Assembly: GCA_020310875.1 (NCBI GenBank)
Contig: CM035417.1
Location: 86,642,440 to 86,706,439, forward strand
Source of the DNA: Ceratopteris richardii
Lineage: Eukaryota; Streptophyta; Polypodiopsida; Polypodiales; Pteridaceae
Reading direction: 5' to 3'
Length of the DNA stretch: 64,000 nucleotides
In this document: positions 11,932 to 24,500 of the stretch, one piece after another
Position numbering within the stretch: the stretch's first letter is position 1
Layout of the letters: each line of letters opens with the position of its first letter
The notes under the pieces: generated by a model
The model's database searches: none
Told to the model about the DNA's origin: nothing
Seen by the model: the letters and a program-made list of their open reading frames with translations, nothing else
Translations under genes and position numbers: made by a program

Positions 11932-13011
11932 TGTTGGTGCATATCAAGCCTTCACACATTGGCTTGAAATCATGGAAGACTAGCTTGGACAAAGCTTTAT
12001 CAAGACTTCACTTGAAGCAAGGATCATATGAACATATGCTTAGATGTTCTTACTTTTATCCCTTTGTAAAAGTCTATATGACTTGGCAATCACATTAGTC
12101 ACTTACCTACTTCATTTAGTCGTGGAAAAGAGAATGATTTAGTGGAGAGAATATCTCCCTACTTTTAGAGGAGTAATTGAAGGGAGCCAAGAATTCAAAT
12201 TTGAACTCAAACTATCACTCATTCCTATATAAGTTGTACTTGAGAAGTCGCGGGTGTCCTTCATCATTTCCGAGGCCTATTGCTCTTGTAATTGTGTGTG
12301 TGTTAGTGCTACTCCATAGCCTACACCACCACACCTCAATTAGCTATGCTTGTCATGCTAATGAGCTTGTATAATCATATCAATCAATAGATATATACAC
12401 ATTCATCATCTCTGGTTCTCTGTGTTTTATACTTCAAGTCTGTCAACTTCAACAGGGCATATCTCAGTGGTTTCTCAACCAAATCAAGTGATTCAAAGTT
12501 CATTGGAACCAGCTCAAAGTCTTCTACAAGCATACAAAATTTCAGAAGATTTCATTCAGCCATTTGGGAGAAATCTGAATCGAGGTACTCACTGGTCTGT
12601 GACTGTAAGTCTCCTAAAAAGTCGGGGGTGTACCTTATTTTGCTAAAGTGATTTCTCTAAGTGTGATTTATCATTTTCTCTCATTCCACTTGCAAATGGA
12701 AGCTGGTTAAGCTACTTGAATATGTCTAGAAGGAATTAGACCAATTGTAAGTGTGCTGGTCACACTGAGCATAACACTGAGCAGGTGTCATTACAAAAAT
12801 AACAAGTTTTTGGACTTGTGAAGGAGCCAAGTTGTCTGTTTTGATTTGGTCATTACACAAATCATTTGCAAAGCACATATATGGTTTCTTGGTATCATTT
12901 GGAAGCTCAAGGAGTCTACTAAACATATCTGGAGTCAAAGGAGGGCAGGTGTGAAGCAGGTTTTGCAGCACCAACTGATCTTCTGAGTGCATCCAACCAT
13001 CACTCCCAACA
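11932..13011 (+). repeat. 3' LTR of copia B
   Basis: This 1080-bp repeat differs from 5725-6804 at about four positions by eye. It is followed by the target duplication ccttt. Confidence 0.95.
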
Positions 13012-13016
13012 CCTTT

Positions 13017-13625
13017 ATGCTATTGTTGGCTTCTTGATTGAAGAGTTGTCCAAGAAAGATGTTGAAATCTGGAGTTTGCACATCCATGATGAGATCATAA
13101 GCCGTCGTGAAGGATTGCCATTGCTTATCACTTCGAATGCCTTTGAGAATTTGCCTCATGATGACCTCTTCTTCAATGAGCTCTCCAATGGATGCTAACT
13201 GATCTACAACCTCTTTGACCTTGGTGACAAACTCTGTGATGGTTTGTTTAGGTGTCTTCTTCATTTGGTTGAACTCGTTCCAAAGATGATTCTTTCTTGC
13301 TTTGGTACTAGTAGAAAAGAAAGTCTCCAGGGCATCCCAAGTCTCTTGAGATGTCTTGCATCCTCTACTATGTGGTAATAGAAAGTCAGAGATAGAGTTT
13401 AGTATGTACAACCTTGCTTGAGCATCCCTTGCGCACCAAAGTGTGAGCTTATCTGTCTCCTCTTGTGTAGGTCCTCCTTTGGATCTTGGAATAGGCATAG
13501 CTTCATCACCTGCTACAATTCCATAAATATTTCTACCTTGCAAATAGGCCTCCATTCTGATTTGCTAAGCCGCGTAGTTGTGTCGATCAAGCTTCTCGAT
13601 CATTGAGGGAAAAATGTCACCCATC
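13017..13625 (-). pseudogene. Copia A gag, N-terminal part
   Basis: The minus strand from the ATG near 13625 encodes a gag N-terminus. It has the motifs FLLPHSRGCKTSQETWDALETFF, split here as FLLPHSRGC and TSQETWDAL, followed by STKARKNHLW and ITEFVTKVKEV. The segment ends where element B is inserted, and the rest of gag lies left of 5720. The same gag family occurs in element F at 21551. This is a fossil. Confidence 0.85.
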
Positions 13626-13633
13626 TTGATCTA

Positions 13634-13644
13634 GCTCTGATACC
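13634..13644 (-). other. Primer-binding site of copia A
   Basis: The plus strand reads gctctgatacc, the complement of the initiator-tRNA-Met PBS, two bases from the LTR. Confidence 0.9.
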
Positions 13645-13646
13645 TT

Positions 13647-14726
13647 TGAAAGAACTTGGAGAAGCTTGTCGAAGGTAGAAAAGTGCATTTCGAGGCGACG
13701 AAGTTTGGTCAAGCCAACCGGCACAAGACCAGTCCTTGAACTTATGGAGACTCAAATAGACCTTATAGGCATGCCATAAGTGCAAAGAGATACACTATGT
13801 ACCTTGGAGCATCAAGGAGAATGAGTCGATACAAAACAGATAGGTTCGCAAGTCGACTAGCTCAGAAAAACTTACTATCTATGGAAGAGACAATGAACTT
13901 CAAATGCCCATAGCGACCAGCATGATTACAATTAGAAAAAAATCCTTTTATGGGAGTGATACACATAGGGTTGAGTGTATGGAATGCACAAAAGTATAAG
14001 GAATAAGTAAAATATGCTATAGAAATGAATGCGACATTCACCAGTGGTACTTCCTATTTTTCAGGAATATGCAGAGATTGACCCCGAGACAGAAAAACTG
14101 AGATTTCTCCCAATCTGCTGCACCAAATGCTTTGAAAATTTCCAGACATAAACTAGACACTAATACCTTTCCAATGAGTCCTCTTGCACTCAATTTGAAG
14201 CTCTGAGAAGAGAACAACAGCCTCTGCAAGATTACTATTGGCGAAGAAGATGATGCAGAAAATTGAAGGAGCAAGACAATGATGGTCACAAGTGTATGTA
14301 TATTGCTTCCATGTATTTTACAAGTGATTCCAAGTCTTTATATAGACTCTAGGAGTATTCCACGAGTTTTACAACTTGAATTTGAATTCAAATGAAGGTG
14401 GGAATGGCTGTTGGAGGGAATCAATTCACTTTCCTACAATCTAGGAAAAGTGAAGATCTTGATTGATCTACTTTTAGGTGATTGATTGCTTGATTGAATG
14501 CAACTTCAACCACCAAAAATTCGTGGGATTTGGGCTCTATATTTGTACCTTTACATGTGTCAAGCTCAAGGCTTTTACAACGGTAAATGAACCATCAAAA
14601 TATTCTCAAAAAATACAATAAATGAGCATATGAAAATGAACTCTCCAATGGATATTCTTTCGACGCGATAGCCTTTGATGTAGATCAAATCCACCTCAAG
14701 CATAGTGTAAGCTTGATGTTCCAACA
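13647..14726 (-). repeat. 5' LTR of copia A
   Basis: This 1080-bp repeat is followed by the target duplication atatc. A TATA-like element (ctttatatag on the plus strand) lies at 14336-14345. Confidence 0.93.
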
Positions 14727-14731
14727 ATATC

Positions 14732-17211
14732 TACTTAACTCTATCTCTGACTTCCTTCTTCCACACATTAAGAATCGTAAAACTTCCCACGAGACTTGGG
14801 ATACGTTGTCTTTATACTTTTCTTCCAATACAAGAGCAAGAAAAAATAACTATGGATTGAGTTTACCACTCAAAGGAAGCAACCCAAGCAAATTGTTTCA
14901 GAGTATGTGACCAAGGTCAAAGATGTGGCTGACCAATTGGCAAGCATAGGAGAGGAGATTAAAGAGGAGCAAATAGTGAGACAGGTAATCAATGGCATCA
15001 AGGCAGATGATAAGTGGGAAGCTTCACAACTACTATGGACCTTTACATGGATATGGAGATTCCAGATCTTACTACACTCATGGGACAACTCTTTACCCAT
15101 GAAGCCAAGCTCAACAAAAATGGAGAACCATCAAGAGGGAACAACTCTTTTGCCCTATACACAGATAAAGGAAATTCTAAAGAGAAAGGGAAATGCAAAA
15201 AGGTTGAAGATGAAGGTACTACTTCTCAAGCTAACCATGCAAGGAGAGGTAGGAACTCAAGAGGAAGGGGTAAAGGAGGTAATCAAGGTAGGGGGAGACC
15301 TTTCAGCTCTTCCCCATGCAACATATGTGGACTTTCTAATCACACTATAGATGAGTGCTATAGGAACTTCAAGAATCAAAGAGGAAGAGGATATCAAAGA
15401 GGTGGCTACTCATAATCAAGAGGAAGGTTCAACCATAATCAAGGCTACGACCATGGCTACAACAAAAACTTCAACAACAATTAGCAAGGAGGATACACAT
15501 CAAGAAAGGACTTCAACAATTACACAAAGGATCAAGAAGATTCTCATGAATATGACTTCAAAACAAGGTATGAATGATGATCACCCAGGTTGTTCAAACC
15601 ATGTAGCAGGCAATGTAGCTCTTCTCTCTTATCTTGAAGAACCCAAGGGAAAGCACCAAGTACAAACAAGTGATGACACCAAGCATTCAGTGGTCAAGGT
15701 AGGAAATGTCAAAACTTTTGATGGAAATAGAAATCTGTTGAGCAGGGTTCTTTATGTGCCTACAATCACCAAGAATTTGATGAGTGTTGGACAGATAGTG
15801 GAAAAGGGTTTGCAGATTAGGTTCAATAAATATGGAGCTTTTGTGGAGGACCCCCAACATGGATTCAAGAGAATTTCCAAGGGAGAAAAAACAGGTAGAC
15901 TATTTACATTTGAACTTGAGGACACTAGAAATATTGCACTTTATATTTACAAGGATCAAACATTGTCAAAGCTTGCAATTTGGCATAAGAGATTAGGGCA
16001 TATTGGTGAGAGAACCTTGAAGCAAATATGTAGAGATAAATGTGTGCTTGGGATACCTAATGTATCCAAGCAACACATGATCTATAAATGTGGTGCATGT
16101 TAGTTTGGTAAATCACACAGTTTACCTTTTACAAAGAAAGGCTACATGCATGAGGATTACTTGGAACTTGTCCACACAGATGTGTGGGGACCAAGCAAGG
16201 AGCCTTCAATTTCAGGCTCAAGGTACTATGTGTCATTCATTGATGATTTTAGTAGGTGGAATACCTTGTATTTCATGAAGCACAAAGAAGAATTGATATA
16301 TTTATGTGTGTATGTTGATGAAATCATCCTTAGAGGTAGTGATGCCAATGGCATCAAACAAATCAAGAACCAAATGATGCAAGAGTTCAAAATTAGTGAC
16401 CTAGGGTTTCTAAAGTATTTTCTTGGAGTTGAATTGGTCTACAAAAATTCTGGAATTTACATTACTCAAAGGAAGTATGTGCAGGATATGTTGAAGAAAT
16501 TCCACTTGGAGAATGCCAAGATATTGAAGTGCTCATGAAGGTGATTTGCTTCGAGACATTGCAAGATATCAAAGCATAGTTGGGAGTCTAAATTATGAAA
16601 CCTTGACAAGGATTGACATAGCTTATGGAGTAAGTGTCTTAAGTCAATTCATGCATAAACCTAGAGCACCTCACTTGGAAGCTACCAAAAGGATTTTGAA
16701 GTATCTTAAGGGTACTCAAAATCAAGGTTTATACTTTCCATAAACATCAGATTTAGACAGCAAGCTATACTCAGATGCAGATTGGGTAGGTTGTAAGGAT
16801 GACAGGAGGAGTACTTCTAGTTATCTTTCTTTTGCAAGTGATAAGCTAATTCCATGGTCTTCCAAGAAGCAACCTACTGTTGCTCTATCTTCAACATAGG
16901 CGGACATGGGATTAGCCAATGCTACACAAGAAGCCATATGGATTAGATTACTATGTTCAGATTTGGGACTTCACACTCACTCACCGATGATCTTTAGTGA
17001 CAATACAAGTTCTTTGCATCTTGCAGCCAGTCCTATCTATCATGCAAGAACCAAGCATATAGAAGTTCACTATCACTATGTTAGAGAGAAGCTATTGAGC
17101 AAGGAGATTCAATTGGCATATGTATTCACAAACATGCAATGTGCAGATTTAATGATCAAAGCACTTGATGGTACCAAACTTTGCAGGTTTAAAAGTATGA
17201 TTGGATTGTAG
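14732..17211 (+). pseudogene. Copia C gag end to RNase H
   Basis: The gag resumes as YLLNSISDFLLPHIKN. A CCHC knuckle (CNICGLSNHTIDEC) lies near 15315, protease (GCSNHVAGNVALL) near 15590 and the pre-integrase WHKRLGHIGERTLKQ near 15980. Integrase HTDVWGPSKEP is near 16170, RT near 16290-16540, and RNase H ends near 17211 (KHIEVHYHYVREKLLSKEI). All parts closely match element B, but the copy is far more decayed and shorter than a full set. It is broken with many breaks. Confidence 0.85.
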
Positions 17212-17258
17212 GACATTCAAGAAGACTCCTGAAGAAGTACAAGCCAAGATGTTTGGCT

Positions 17259-17269
17259 TGAGGGGGAGC
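17259..17269 (+). other. Polypurine tract of copia C
   Basis: TGAGGGGGAGC lies immediately before the 3' LTR. Confidence 0.88.
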
Positions 17270-18307
17270 TGTTGGAGCAATTGGAAAAGCCTTCACATTT
17301 GGCTTGACTTGAAGAATCATATGAAGAAACATGTGATGAGTCACATGAACCATGGCTTGTAATTTTGTGATCATTTACCATTTGTAAATGGTTAACTCAT
17401 TAAAGAATCTTGTAAAGCTAATGATTTCATGGAGTTAGGAGAATCAAAAGTTACAAATTCCATTTGTTAGCATCACTCCTAACTTGGAGGAACACTTTTC
17501 GATGGAGCCTCATTTGAATTTCAAATTCAAAATTTGAGGAAAACTCATTATAAAATGACTTGTAAAACTCACGGGCTATATCCCTCTTCTAGGAACTCAT
17601 TTTCTGATCTCTTGTAGAAGTTGAGGAGCATACACTATAGCTCACTCATCACACTATCATTTTTAATCATTGCAATGCCAATGAGGTTGTAAAATCATGT
17701 GACAGAATATATACATTTCATTGATCACATCAGTCTTCATCTCTGCTATGTCCACTCAAAATAGTGTACTTTGAATGCTCATATCTCAGTAATCCCTCCA
17801 TCATTTCCATGTTCTATCGCTTATTGGAACCCGCTTAAGGTCTACTTTAAGCTCACAAAGTTTCAAAATATGTGCTTCAGCCAATTGGGAGAAATCCACG
17901 TTGAAGTACTCTCTGGTCATTCTATGTGTAGCTCCTAAAAAATCGGGGGTAAGCATCCATTTGCTAAAGTGATTGCTCTTCCACTTGGAATCATTAGCGA
18001 TCTAAGCTAATTCGATACCATCAGAAGGAACTTTCCTAATTGCTATTGTAATATGAGCACTGAGCAAAAGATCCAGCAGGTGTCAAGACTGAAATAGCAA
18101 GTTTTTGATCACTAGCTAGTTGCAAAGTTATCTGTTTTGATCTAATTGTTTGAAGCATCATCTCCAAAGTACATAGGCACTTATTTAGTTTCATTAGCAA
18201 GCTAAACGGGCCTACTATCAAACTCTGAGGTGAAAGAGGGTAGGTACAAAGCAGGGATTACCAGTAACAACTCATCCTCTTGAGGTATCCATCCATCTCT
18301 TCCAACA
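17270..18307 (+). repeat. 3' LTR of copia C
   Basis: This 1038-bp repeat runs from TGTTGGAGCAATTGG to TTCCAACA. Its last 35 bp recur at 778-812 before the PBS, which proves it is the LTR of element C. Confidence 0.88.
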
Positions 18308-18501
18308 GCTTATGCATCTTAGACTCATTTTTAAATGACATCACTATTTTTTATTACTAATGTGTTTTTAGATCCCATAAGAGATATTGGAATTGTCCTT
18401 CTCGACCATATCCAAGAAAAATGCATTTCTTTAACATATGGTCCATCTTTTTTCTAAGATCCTTGGGTATATGAACATAGAATTCAAACCCAAAAACTTG
18501 C
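18308..18501 (-). mobile_element. Copia remnant D1, integrase C-terminus
   Basis: The minus strand encodes a degenerate copia integrase end. It includes a YVHIPKDLRKKM-like run near 18460-18490, then a CIFLGYG-like run and a QFQYLLWDP-like run near 18370-18430. It ends at element C. The RT and RNase H part of what is probably the same copy lies on the other side of C at 1-777. Just right of it, minus-strand RT of a different family (E) begins, so two copia remnants are joined here. Confidence 0.6.
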
Positions 18502-20531
18502 TCATCTGTGAGATAGCAAACTCAATATCGTGACGATTTATGCATAAGTAAATCATGCATGCAACAACCTAGTGATAGAGAACAACAAAAAATGCATCTC
18601 TAGAATCATGAACACTCAACCATAAACCTATTTCCATAGGAGTGGCAATAGGTTTGCAGTCTTCAAGGCCAAAACTCTACAACAATGTGTCAATATATTT
18701 TGTTTGACACAAAGCTATTCCGCCACCAACATGCATAAACTGAATGCTCAGATAATGATGCAAATGCCCCAAATATGACATCTGAAATGAGGCCTGAAAA
18801 TCAGCCTTAAAATCAACAATATGCTTCTCATTAGGACTATTGAGGAGCACATCATCAACATAGACAAAAATGATCAAAAGCACATCATTTGCACGCTTAA
18901 CATATAAAGTGCTCTCAATTGGATTGTTCTCAAAACCATGTGCAATAAATTAGGCATGTATCTTTTCATACCAAGCATGTGGTGCTTGCGTCAAACCATA
19001 TAATGTCTTTTTCAACCTGCACACTTTGTTTTCATGCCCTTTTTGCACAAAACCACGGGGCTGAAAAATATACACTTCTTCATGTAAGGCACCATTCAAA
19101 GGCAACATTCTTCATAATAGCATCATATTTTAATTGCATAATATCCATCCAAGTTTTTGAATTTTGTGGTTCACCAAATGAAACAAGCTCATTCTCATCA
19201 CAAAGACTAGAGGCAGTCATAGCATAATAATTTGATGCAAAAGAAGCACTATGAGAGCCTGAACAAGTATGATATGACAAAGATCCATCTGATTTGTTAT
19301 CTCGCAAAGTGTACACCAGTCATTTTAGCATAGTTTTTTCCTCCTATATATCAACCCTCTCATCAACAAGTGCATCGTTTAAACCTACATAAAAAATGGA
19401 ATGATCTACATCATCACATGAAACGTGTAAAGGCTGAGAAATTGCCTCATTTGGACAAGCACTTGATTATCTACCTAGAAAAAGATGCAGCAAAGTGGCA
19501 TACACATCTTTGGAGCTAACAAAAGTCTCCTTGGTACATGAAAGTAATGACTGAATTGCATCTTCCCAAAAAACAACATCACGGCTAACCAAAATGCATT
19601 TAGTCTATGGATGATACATACCATAGCCTTTGCTTTTAGAATTCTACCCAACAAAAATACATTTCACTACTTTATCATCCAATTTCTTGCACTATTGTTC
19701 AGGCACTTATGCATATGCTAGACAAACAAAAACATGCAGATGAGGAACAAATAGCTTGTGACCATGTCAAGCCTTATCTAGAGTGATAGACTACAATGCT
19801 TTGGTGGGACACCTCTTAAGTACATATGTTACACACATAATAGCCTCAAGCTAGAAGCTATGTGGTAAAGCCTGACTTTTGACCATACACATCACCATCT
19901 CCATGAGTTACCTTTTTTTTTAAATCCATTCTGTTGAGTTGTATGTGGCATTGTACATTGATGTTTTATCCCATGTTCAACAAGAAGTGCATTAAAATTA
20001 GACAACATGTATTCCCCCCTCGATCAAAATGGAGGGTGCCCATTTTACATGCTAATAAATTTTCACATAAAAAATTCAAAATATTCTTTCAATGGATACA
20101 CTCATGCATGCCTAGAAAAACCATCAATAAAAATCATGAAGTAAAGGTAGTTTCCAAAAGACGGCGTTTGCATAGGACCACAAACATAAGTATGAACAAG
20201 CTGCAATTTCTGAGTAGCTTGAACTGAACCATCTTTTAGGAAGGAGGAACGTTGTATTTCACCCAAAATACAGTCTTAAAAAACATGTTTACAAGGTGCC
20301 TCAAGTTTGGGCAGAGAGGAAACCATTTCATATTTCTACATTCATAGCAAACTAGCATAGTTTAGATAGCCAATGCATGCATGCCAAAGCTTTGCATCTC
20401 ACATAGCCTTAGAATCTTGAACTGCACATGTTAAACCATTCAAAGATTTTTCATACTCTATGAGCTTATATATCCCAAACATAAAATGCGAGAAGCAATA
20501 ATAAGATCGTCATTTGACAGATCATGAACTA

Positions 20532-21528
20532 TGTTGGAACATCAAGCTTACACTATGCTTGAGGTGGATTTGATCTACATCAAAGGCTATCGCGTCGAAA
20601 GAATATCCATTGGAGAGTTCTTTTTCTTATGCTCATTTATTGTATTATTTTGAGAGTTTTTTTATGGTTCATTTACCGTTGTAAAAGCCTTGAGCTTTAC
20701 ACATGTAAAGGTAGAAAGATAAGGACCAAATCCCATGAATTTTTGGTGATTGAAGTTGCATTCAATCATGAATCACCTAAAAGTAGATCAAACTAGATCT
20801 TCACTTTTCCTAGATTGTAGGAAAGTGAATTGATTCCCTCCAACAACCATTCCCACATTCATTTGAATTCAAACTTCACTTGTAGCAGTTGTGGAACACT
20901 CCTAGAGTCTATATAAAGACTTGAAATCACTTGTACATTACATGGAAGCAATATACATACACTTTTGATCATCATTGTCTTGCTCCTTCAATTCTCTACA
21001 TCATCTTCTTCACCAATAGTAATCTTGCAGAGGCTGCAGCTATCTCTTCAGAGCTTCAAATTGAGTGCACGATAGCTCATTGGAAAGGTATTAGTGTCTA
21101 GTTTATGCCTATAAATTTTCGTAGCATTTGGTTTAGTATATTGGGAGAAATCTGAGTTTGACTGTCTTGGGGTCAATCTCTACGTATTCCTGAAAAATAA
21201 AAAGTACCACCGGTGAATGTTTCATTCATTCTTATAGCATATTTTGCTTATTCCTTATACTTTTGTGCATTCTATACACTCAACCCTATGTGTAGCACGC
21301 CCATAAAAGGATTTTTTCTAATTGTAATCATGCTGGTTGCTATGGGCATTTGAAGTTCATTGTCTCTTCCATAGATAGTAAGTTTTTTGAGCTAGTCGAC
21401 CTGCGAACCTATCTGTTTTGTATCGACTCATTCTCCTTGATGCTCCAAAGTACATAGTGTGTTTCTTTGCACTTATCACATGATTATAAGTTCTATTTGA
21501 GTCTCCATAAGCTCAACGTCTTCTGTCA
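20532..21528 (+). repeat. 5' LTR of copia F
   Basis: This 997-bp repeat starts TGTTGGAACATC. It is a shorter copy of the 3' LTR at 25832-26910. A TATA-like ctatataaag lies at 20909-20918. Confidence 0.9.
20909..20918 (+). promoter_or_regulatory. Putative TATA box in the 5' LTR of F
   Basis: The word ctatataaag is also present in the LTRs of A (inverted) and in the 3' LTR of F, so it is kept across the family. Confidence 0.5.
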
Positions 21529-21529
21529 G

Positions 21530-21541
21530 TGGTATCAGAGA
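21530..21541 (+). other. Primer-binding site of copia F
   Basis: TGGTATCAGAGA matches the initiator-tRNA-Met PBS at 11 of 12 bases and lies one base after the LTR. Confidence 0.88.
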
Positions 21542-21550
21542 TAGACCAAG

Positions 21551-24500
21551 ATGGGTGACAGCTTTCCCTCAATGATCGAGAAGCTTGATCGACACAACTA
21601 CGTGGCTTGGCAAATTAGAATGGAGGCCTATTTGCAAGGTAAAAATCTTTATGGAATTGTAGAAGGTGATGAAGCTACTCCTATTCCAAGATCCAAAGGA
21701 GGACGAACACAAGAGGACACAGATAAGCTCACACTTTGGTGGGCAAGGGATGCTCAAGCAAGGTCGTACATACTAAACTCTATCTCTGACTTTCTATTAC
21801 CATATATTAGAGGATGCAAGACATCTCAAGAGACTTGGGATGCCCTTGAGACTTTCTTTTCTGCTAGTACCAAAGCAAGAAAGAATCATCTTTGGGACGA
21901 GTTCAACCAAATGAAGAAGACACCTAAACAAACCATCACAGAGTTTGTTACCAAGGTCAAGGAGGTCGCGGATTAGTTAGCATCCTTTGGAGAGCTGATT
22001 GAAGAAGAGGTCATCATGAGGCAAATTCTCAACGGCATTCGAAGTGATAAGCAATGGCAATCCTTCGTGACGGCTTATGATCTCATCATGGATGTGCAAA
22101 CTCGAGACTTCAACATCTTTCTTGGAAAACTCTTCAATCAAGAAGCGAACAATAGCATAAAGGAAGGTAACTCTTATCATGGTAATTCAACTAGTGCTCT
22201 ATATGGAGATAAGAAGGATAAGAAGCAGAAAGGCAAGAAGAAGGAAGAAGATGAAGAAGAGACCTCCCAAGCCAACTTCGCAAGCAAGAGCAAGTGGAAA
22301 GGAAAGAAGAAAGTACCAAAGCAAAACAAAGCCAAATGTCAGAATGTTCAACCTTGTGCCATATGCGATAAGACCAACAACACCACTCCGAATTGTTGGT
22401 TCAATGGGAAGACCCAGAAAGGAAGTGGAAGAGGTGGATATGGCAGCAATAGAGACAGAGGTGGACACAACTTCAACAATAACAATAGAGGCTATAATAG
22501 AAGGGACTACAACAATTATTTAGAAGATCAGCCACATGAAGACTCGTTGCTTCTTATGAATCTAAGCCACAAAGAAGGTAAAGAAGATGATCATTTGTTC
22601 TACATAGATTCACGATGTTCGAATCATGTTGCAGACAACATTTCTCTTCTATCTGACTTGGAAAGCCCAAAGCATAGACATGAAGTGCAAACAGGGGATG
22701 ACACAAAGCACAATGTGGAAAAGATTGGTAATTTCAAACCTTCCAAAGGCAAGACAAACATTCTGAGCAAGGTTCTCTATGTACCAACTATCACTAAAAA
22801 GCTAATAAGCATAGGCCAAATAGTTGAAAAAGGCTTGCAAGTTAGGTTCACCCAACATGGAGATTTTGTGGAAGATCCATGTCAAGGCTTCAAAAAGATA
22901 GCCCGAGGTGAGAAGCATGGTAGGCTCTTTACTTTTGAAGTAGGAGAAACTAGGAACATAGCTCTATTCAACTTTGGGTCTCAAACCCTAAGTGAGCTTG
23001 AAGTGTGGCATAAGAGACTTGCTCATGTGAATGAAAGAACCTTGAAGGATATATGCACGGATCAAAGTGTTCTAGGAATGCCGAACATATCAAAGCAACA
23101 CATGATCAACAGGTGTGATGCATGTCAGATTGGGAAGGCACAAAGACAACCATTCAACCACAAAGGCTACATCCACAACAACTTATTGGACTTAGTACAT
23201 ACAAATGTATGGGGACCAAGTCAAGAACCTTCATTGGCAAGATCAGGGTATTATATCTTATTTATTGATGACCATAGTAGATGGAATGTTCTATATTTTA
23301 TCAAGAGTAAGAATGAAGTGTTTTATTGCTTCAAGAAGTATCTTGCACATGTGGAGAATCATACATGTAGATCACTAAAGGAGCTCAGATCTGATGGAGG
23401 GGGATAATAATTCTCCAAAGAGTTTGATGAGTTCTTACAGGAAAAAGGTATCAAAAGGGAAGTGACTGCTAGGTACTCTCCTCAACTAAATGGAATTGCA
23501 GAGAGGAGAAACAAGACATTGGCTGGATCAACCCAAATAATGCTTGAAGAGAAGAAGTTGCCACATTATCTATGGGGAGAAGCTATTTCAACTGTTGTGT
23601 ACCTTGTCAATAGACTAGCATCCAAATCACTTCAAGGTATGACTCCTTATGAAGCATGGCATGGAAGAAAACCTAGTCTTGAACATTGCAAGGTTTTTGG
23701 TTGTTTAGTTGATGTTCATGTACCATCACAAATAAGAGGTAAGCTAGATGAACGGGCAACAAAGGCAATGTTTATTGGGTTAAATGGGTTACAGGTTCTT
23801 CAATCCTTCAACCAAACAATTCACTACAAGTAGAGATGTTGTGTTTGAAGAACACAGGTGTTGGTATGATTCAACTCAAATGGGTTACAGGTTCTTCAAT
23901 CCTTCAACCAAACAATTCACTACAAGTAGAGATGTTGTGTTTGAAGAACACAGGTCTTGGTATGATGAAGACAAACAAAAGGTAACACTACCATATGATC
24001 TTGATTCTAACGCTTATCAATTAGGAAGCAAACATGATACACAGGTCCAGGATCCAAGAAGTGACACAGACAATGACCAAGATGAAAGAGAAAAGGATTA
24101 CAAGCTATGGAAGTCAAGAGGAAAAGCAAAGATGCAAGAGGTTGGAGAATGCTCCAAACAAGCACCTAGAAGATCAGCAAGAGAGAAGAAACAACCAGAA
24201 AGGTATGGATATGATTCCACATTTGTTACGAAGCATTCAATCTACTTGGCAAAAGATTCTATTTCAGAGGAACCCTCAACCTATGAAGAGGCAAAGGGAA
24301 ACCCTAATTGGGAAAAGGCCATAAAAGAAGAGATAGATGCATTGAAGGAAATAGACACTTGGGATTTGGTTCCAATGTCGCCAAATCAAAAGGTAATTGG
24401 TTGCAGATGGGTATATAAAGTTAAAAGAAATACAGATGGATCAGTTTGCAGGTACAATGCAAGATTAGTTGCCGAAGGATGCTCACAAACGCATGGTATA

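Larger units (their letters stand above)
5725..13011 (+). mobile_element. Copia element B, young, broken by a TRIM
   Basis: This plus-strand Ty1/copia element of 7287 bp (about 6.45 kb without the TRIM) is inserted in the gag of element A with the 5-bp duplication ccttt (5720-5724 and 13012-13016). Both LTRs are 1080 bp. Parts: LTR 5725-6804, PBS 6806-6817, gag-PR-IN 6831-9428, RT and RNase H 9450-11890 interrupted by the TRIM, PPT 11921-11931, LTR 11932-13011. By eye the LTRs differ at about 4 sites (0.4%), near 0.14 million years at the assumed rate. The coding part has only a few breaks, one being the TRIM insertion itself. Gag (MGDGFPSFIDKLDRNNYQAW) is very close to that of element C, so the two are sister families. 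Confidence 0.95.
1058..14726 (-). mobile_element. Copia element A, broken, host of element B
   Basis: This is a minus-strand Ty1/copia element bounded by two 1080-bp LTRs and flanked by the 5-bp target duplication atatc (1053-1057 and 14727-14731). About 6.38 kb remains without nested element B. In element order: LTR 13647-14726, PBS 13634-13644, gag 13625 to 13017, then after B the gag zinc-knuckle region, protease, integrase, RT and RNase H from 5719 down to 2170, then PPT 2138-2151 and LTR 1058-2137. By eye the LTRs differ at roughly 32 of 1080 sites, mostly transitions. That is about 3%, or near 1.1 million years at an assumed 1.3e-8 per site per year. The coding part is broken with several breaks. 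Confidence 0.93.
778..18307 (+). mobile_element. Copia element C, broken, host of element A
   Basis: This is a plus-strand Ty1/copia element with gag, protease, integrase, reverse transcriptase and RNase H segments in copia order. About 3.86 kb remains once nested element A is discounted. Gag begins at 839 (MGDGFPSFIDKL) and stops at 1057. It resumes at 14732 on the other side of A, with the 5-bp duplication atatc at both edges. Protease (GCSNHVAGNVALL) lies near 15590, integrase near 15950-16290, and RT to RNase H from about 16290 to 17211. The 5' LTR is only a remnant, while the 3' LTR is complete, so no age can be read from LTR divergence. It is broken with many breaks. It must be older than A, which sits inside it. 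Confidence 0.85.

Noticed and set aside
1-20531. D1 (1-777) and E (18502 onward) as one copia element
   Set aside because: Both contain the YVDD region of RT, and their sequences belong to different families.
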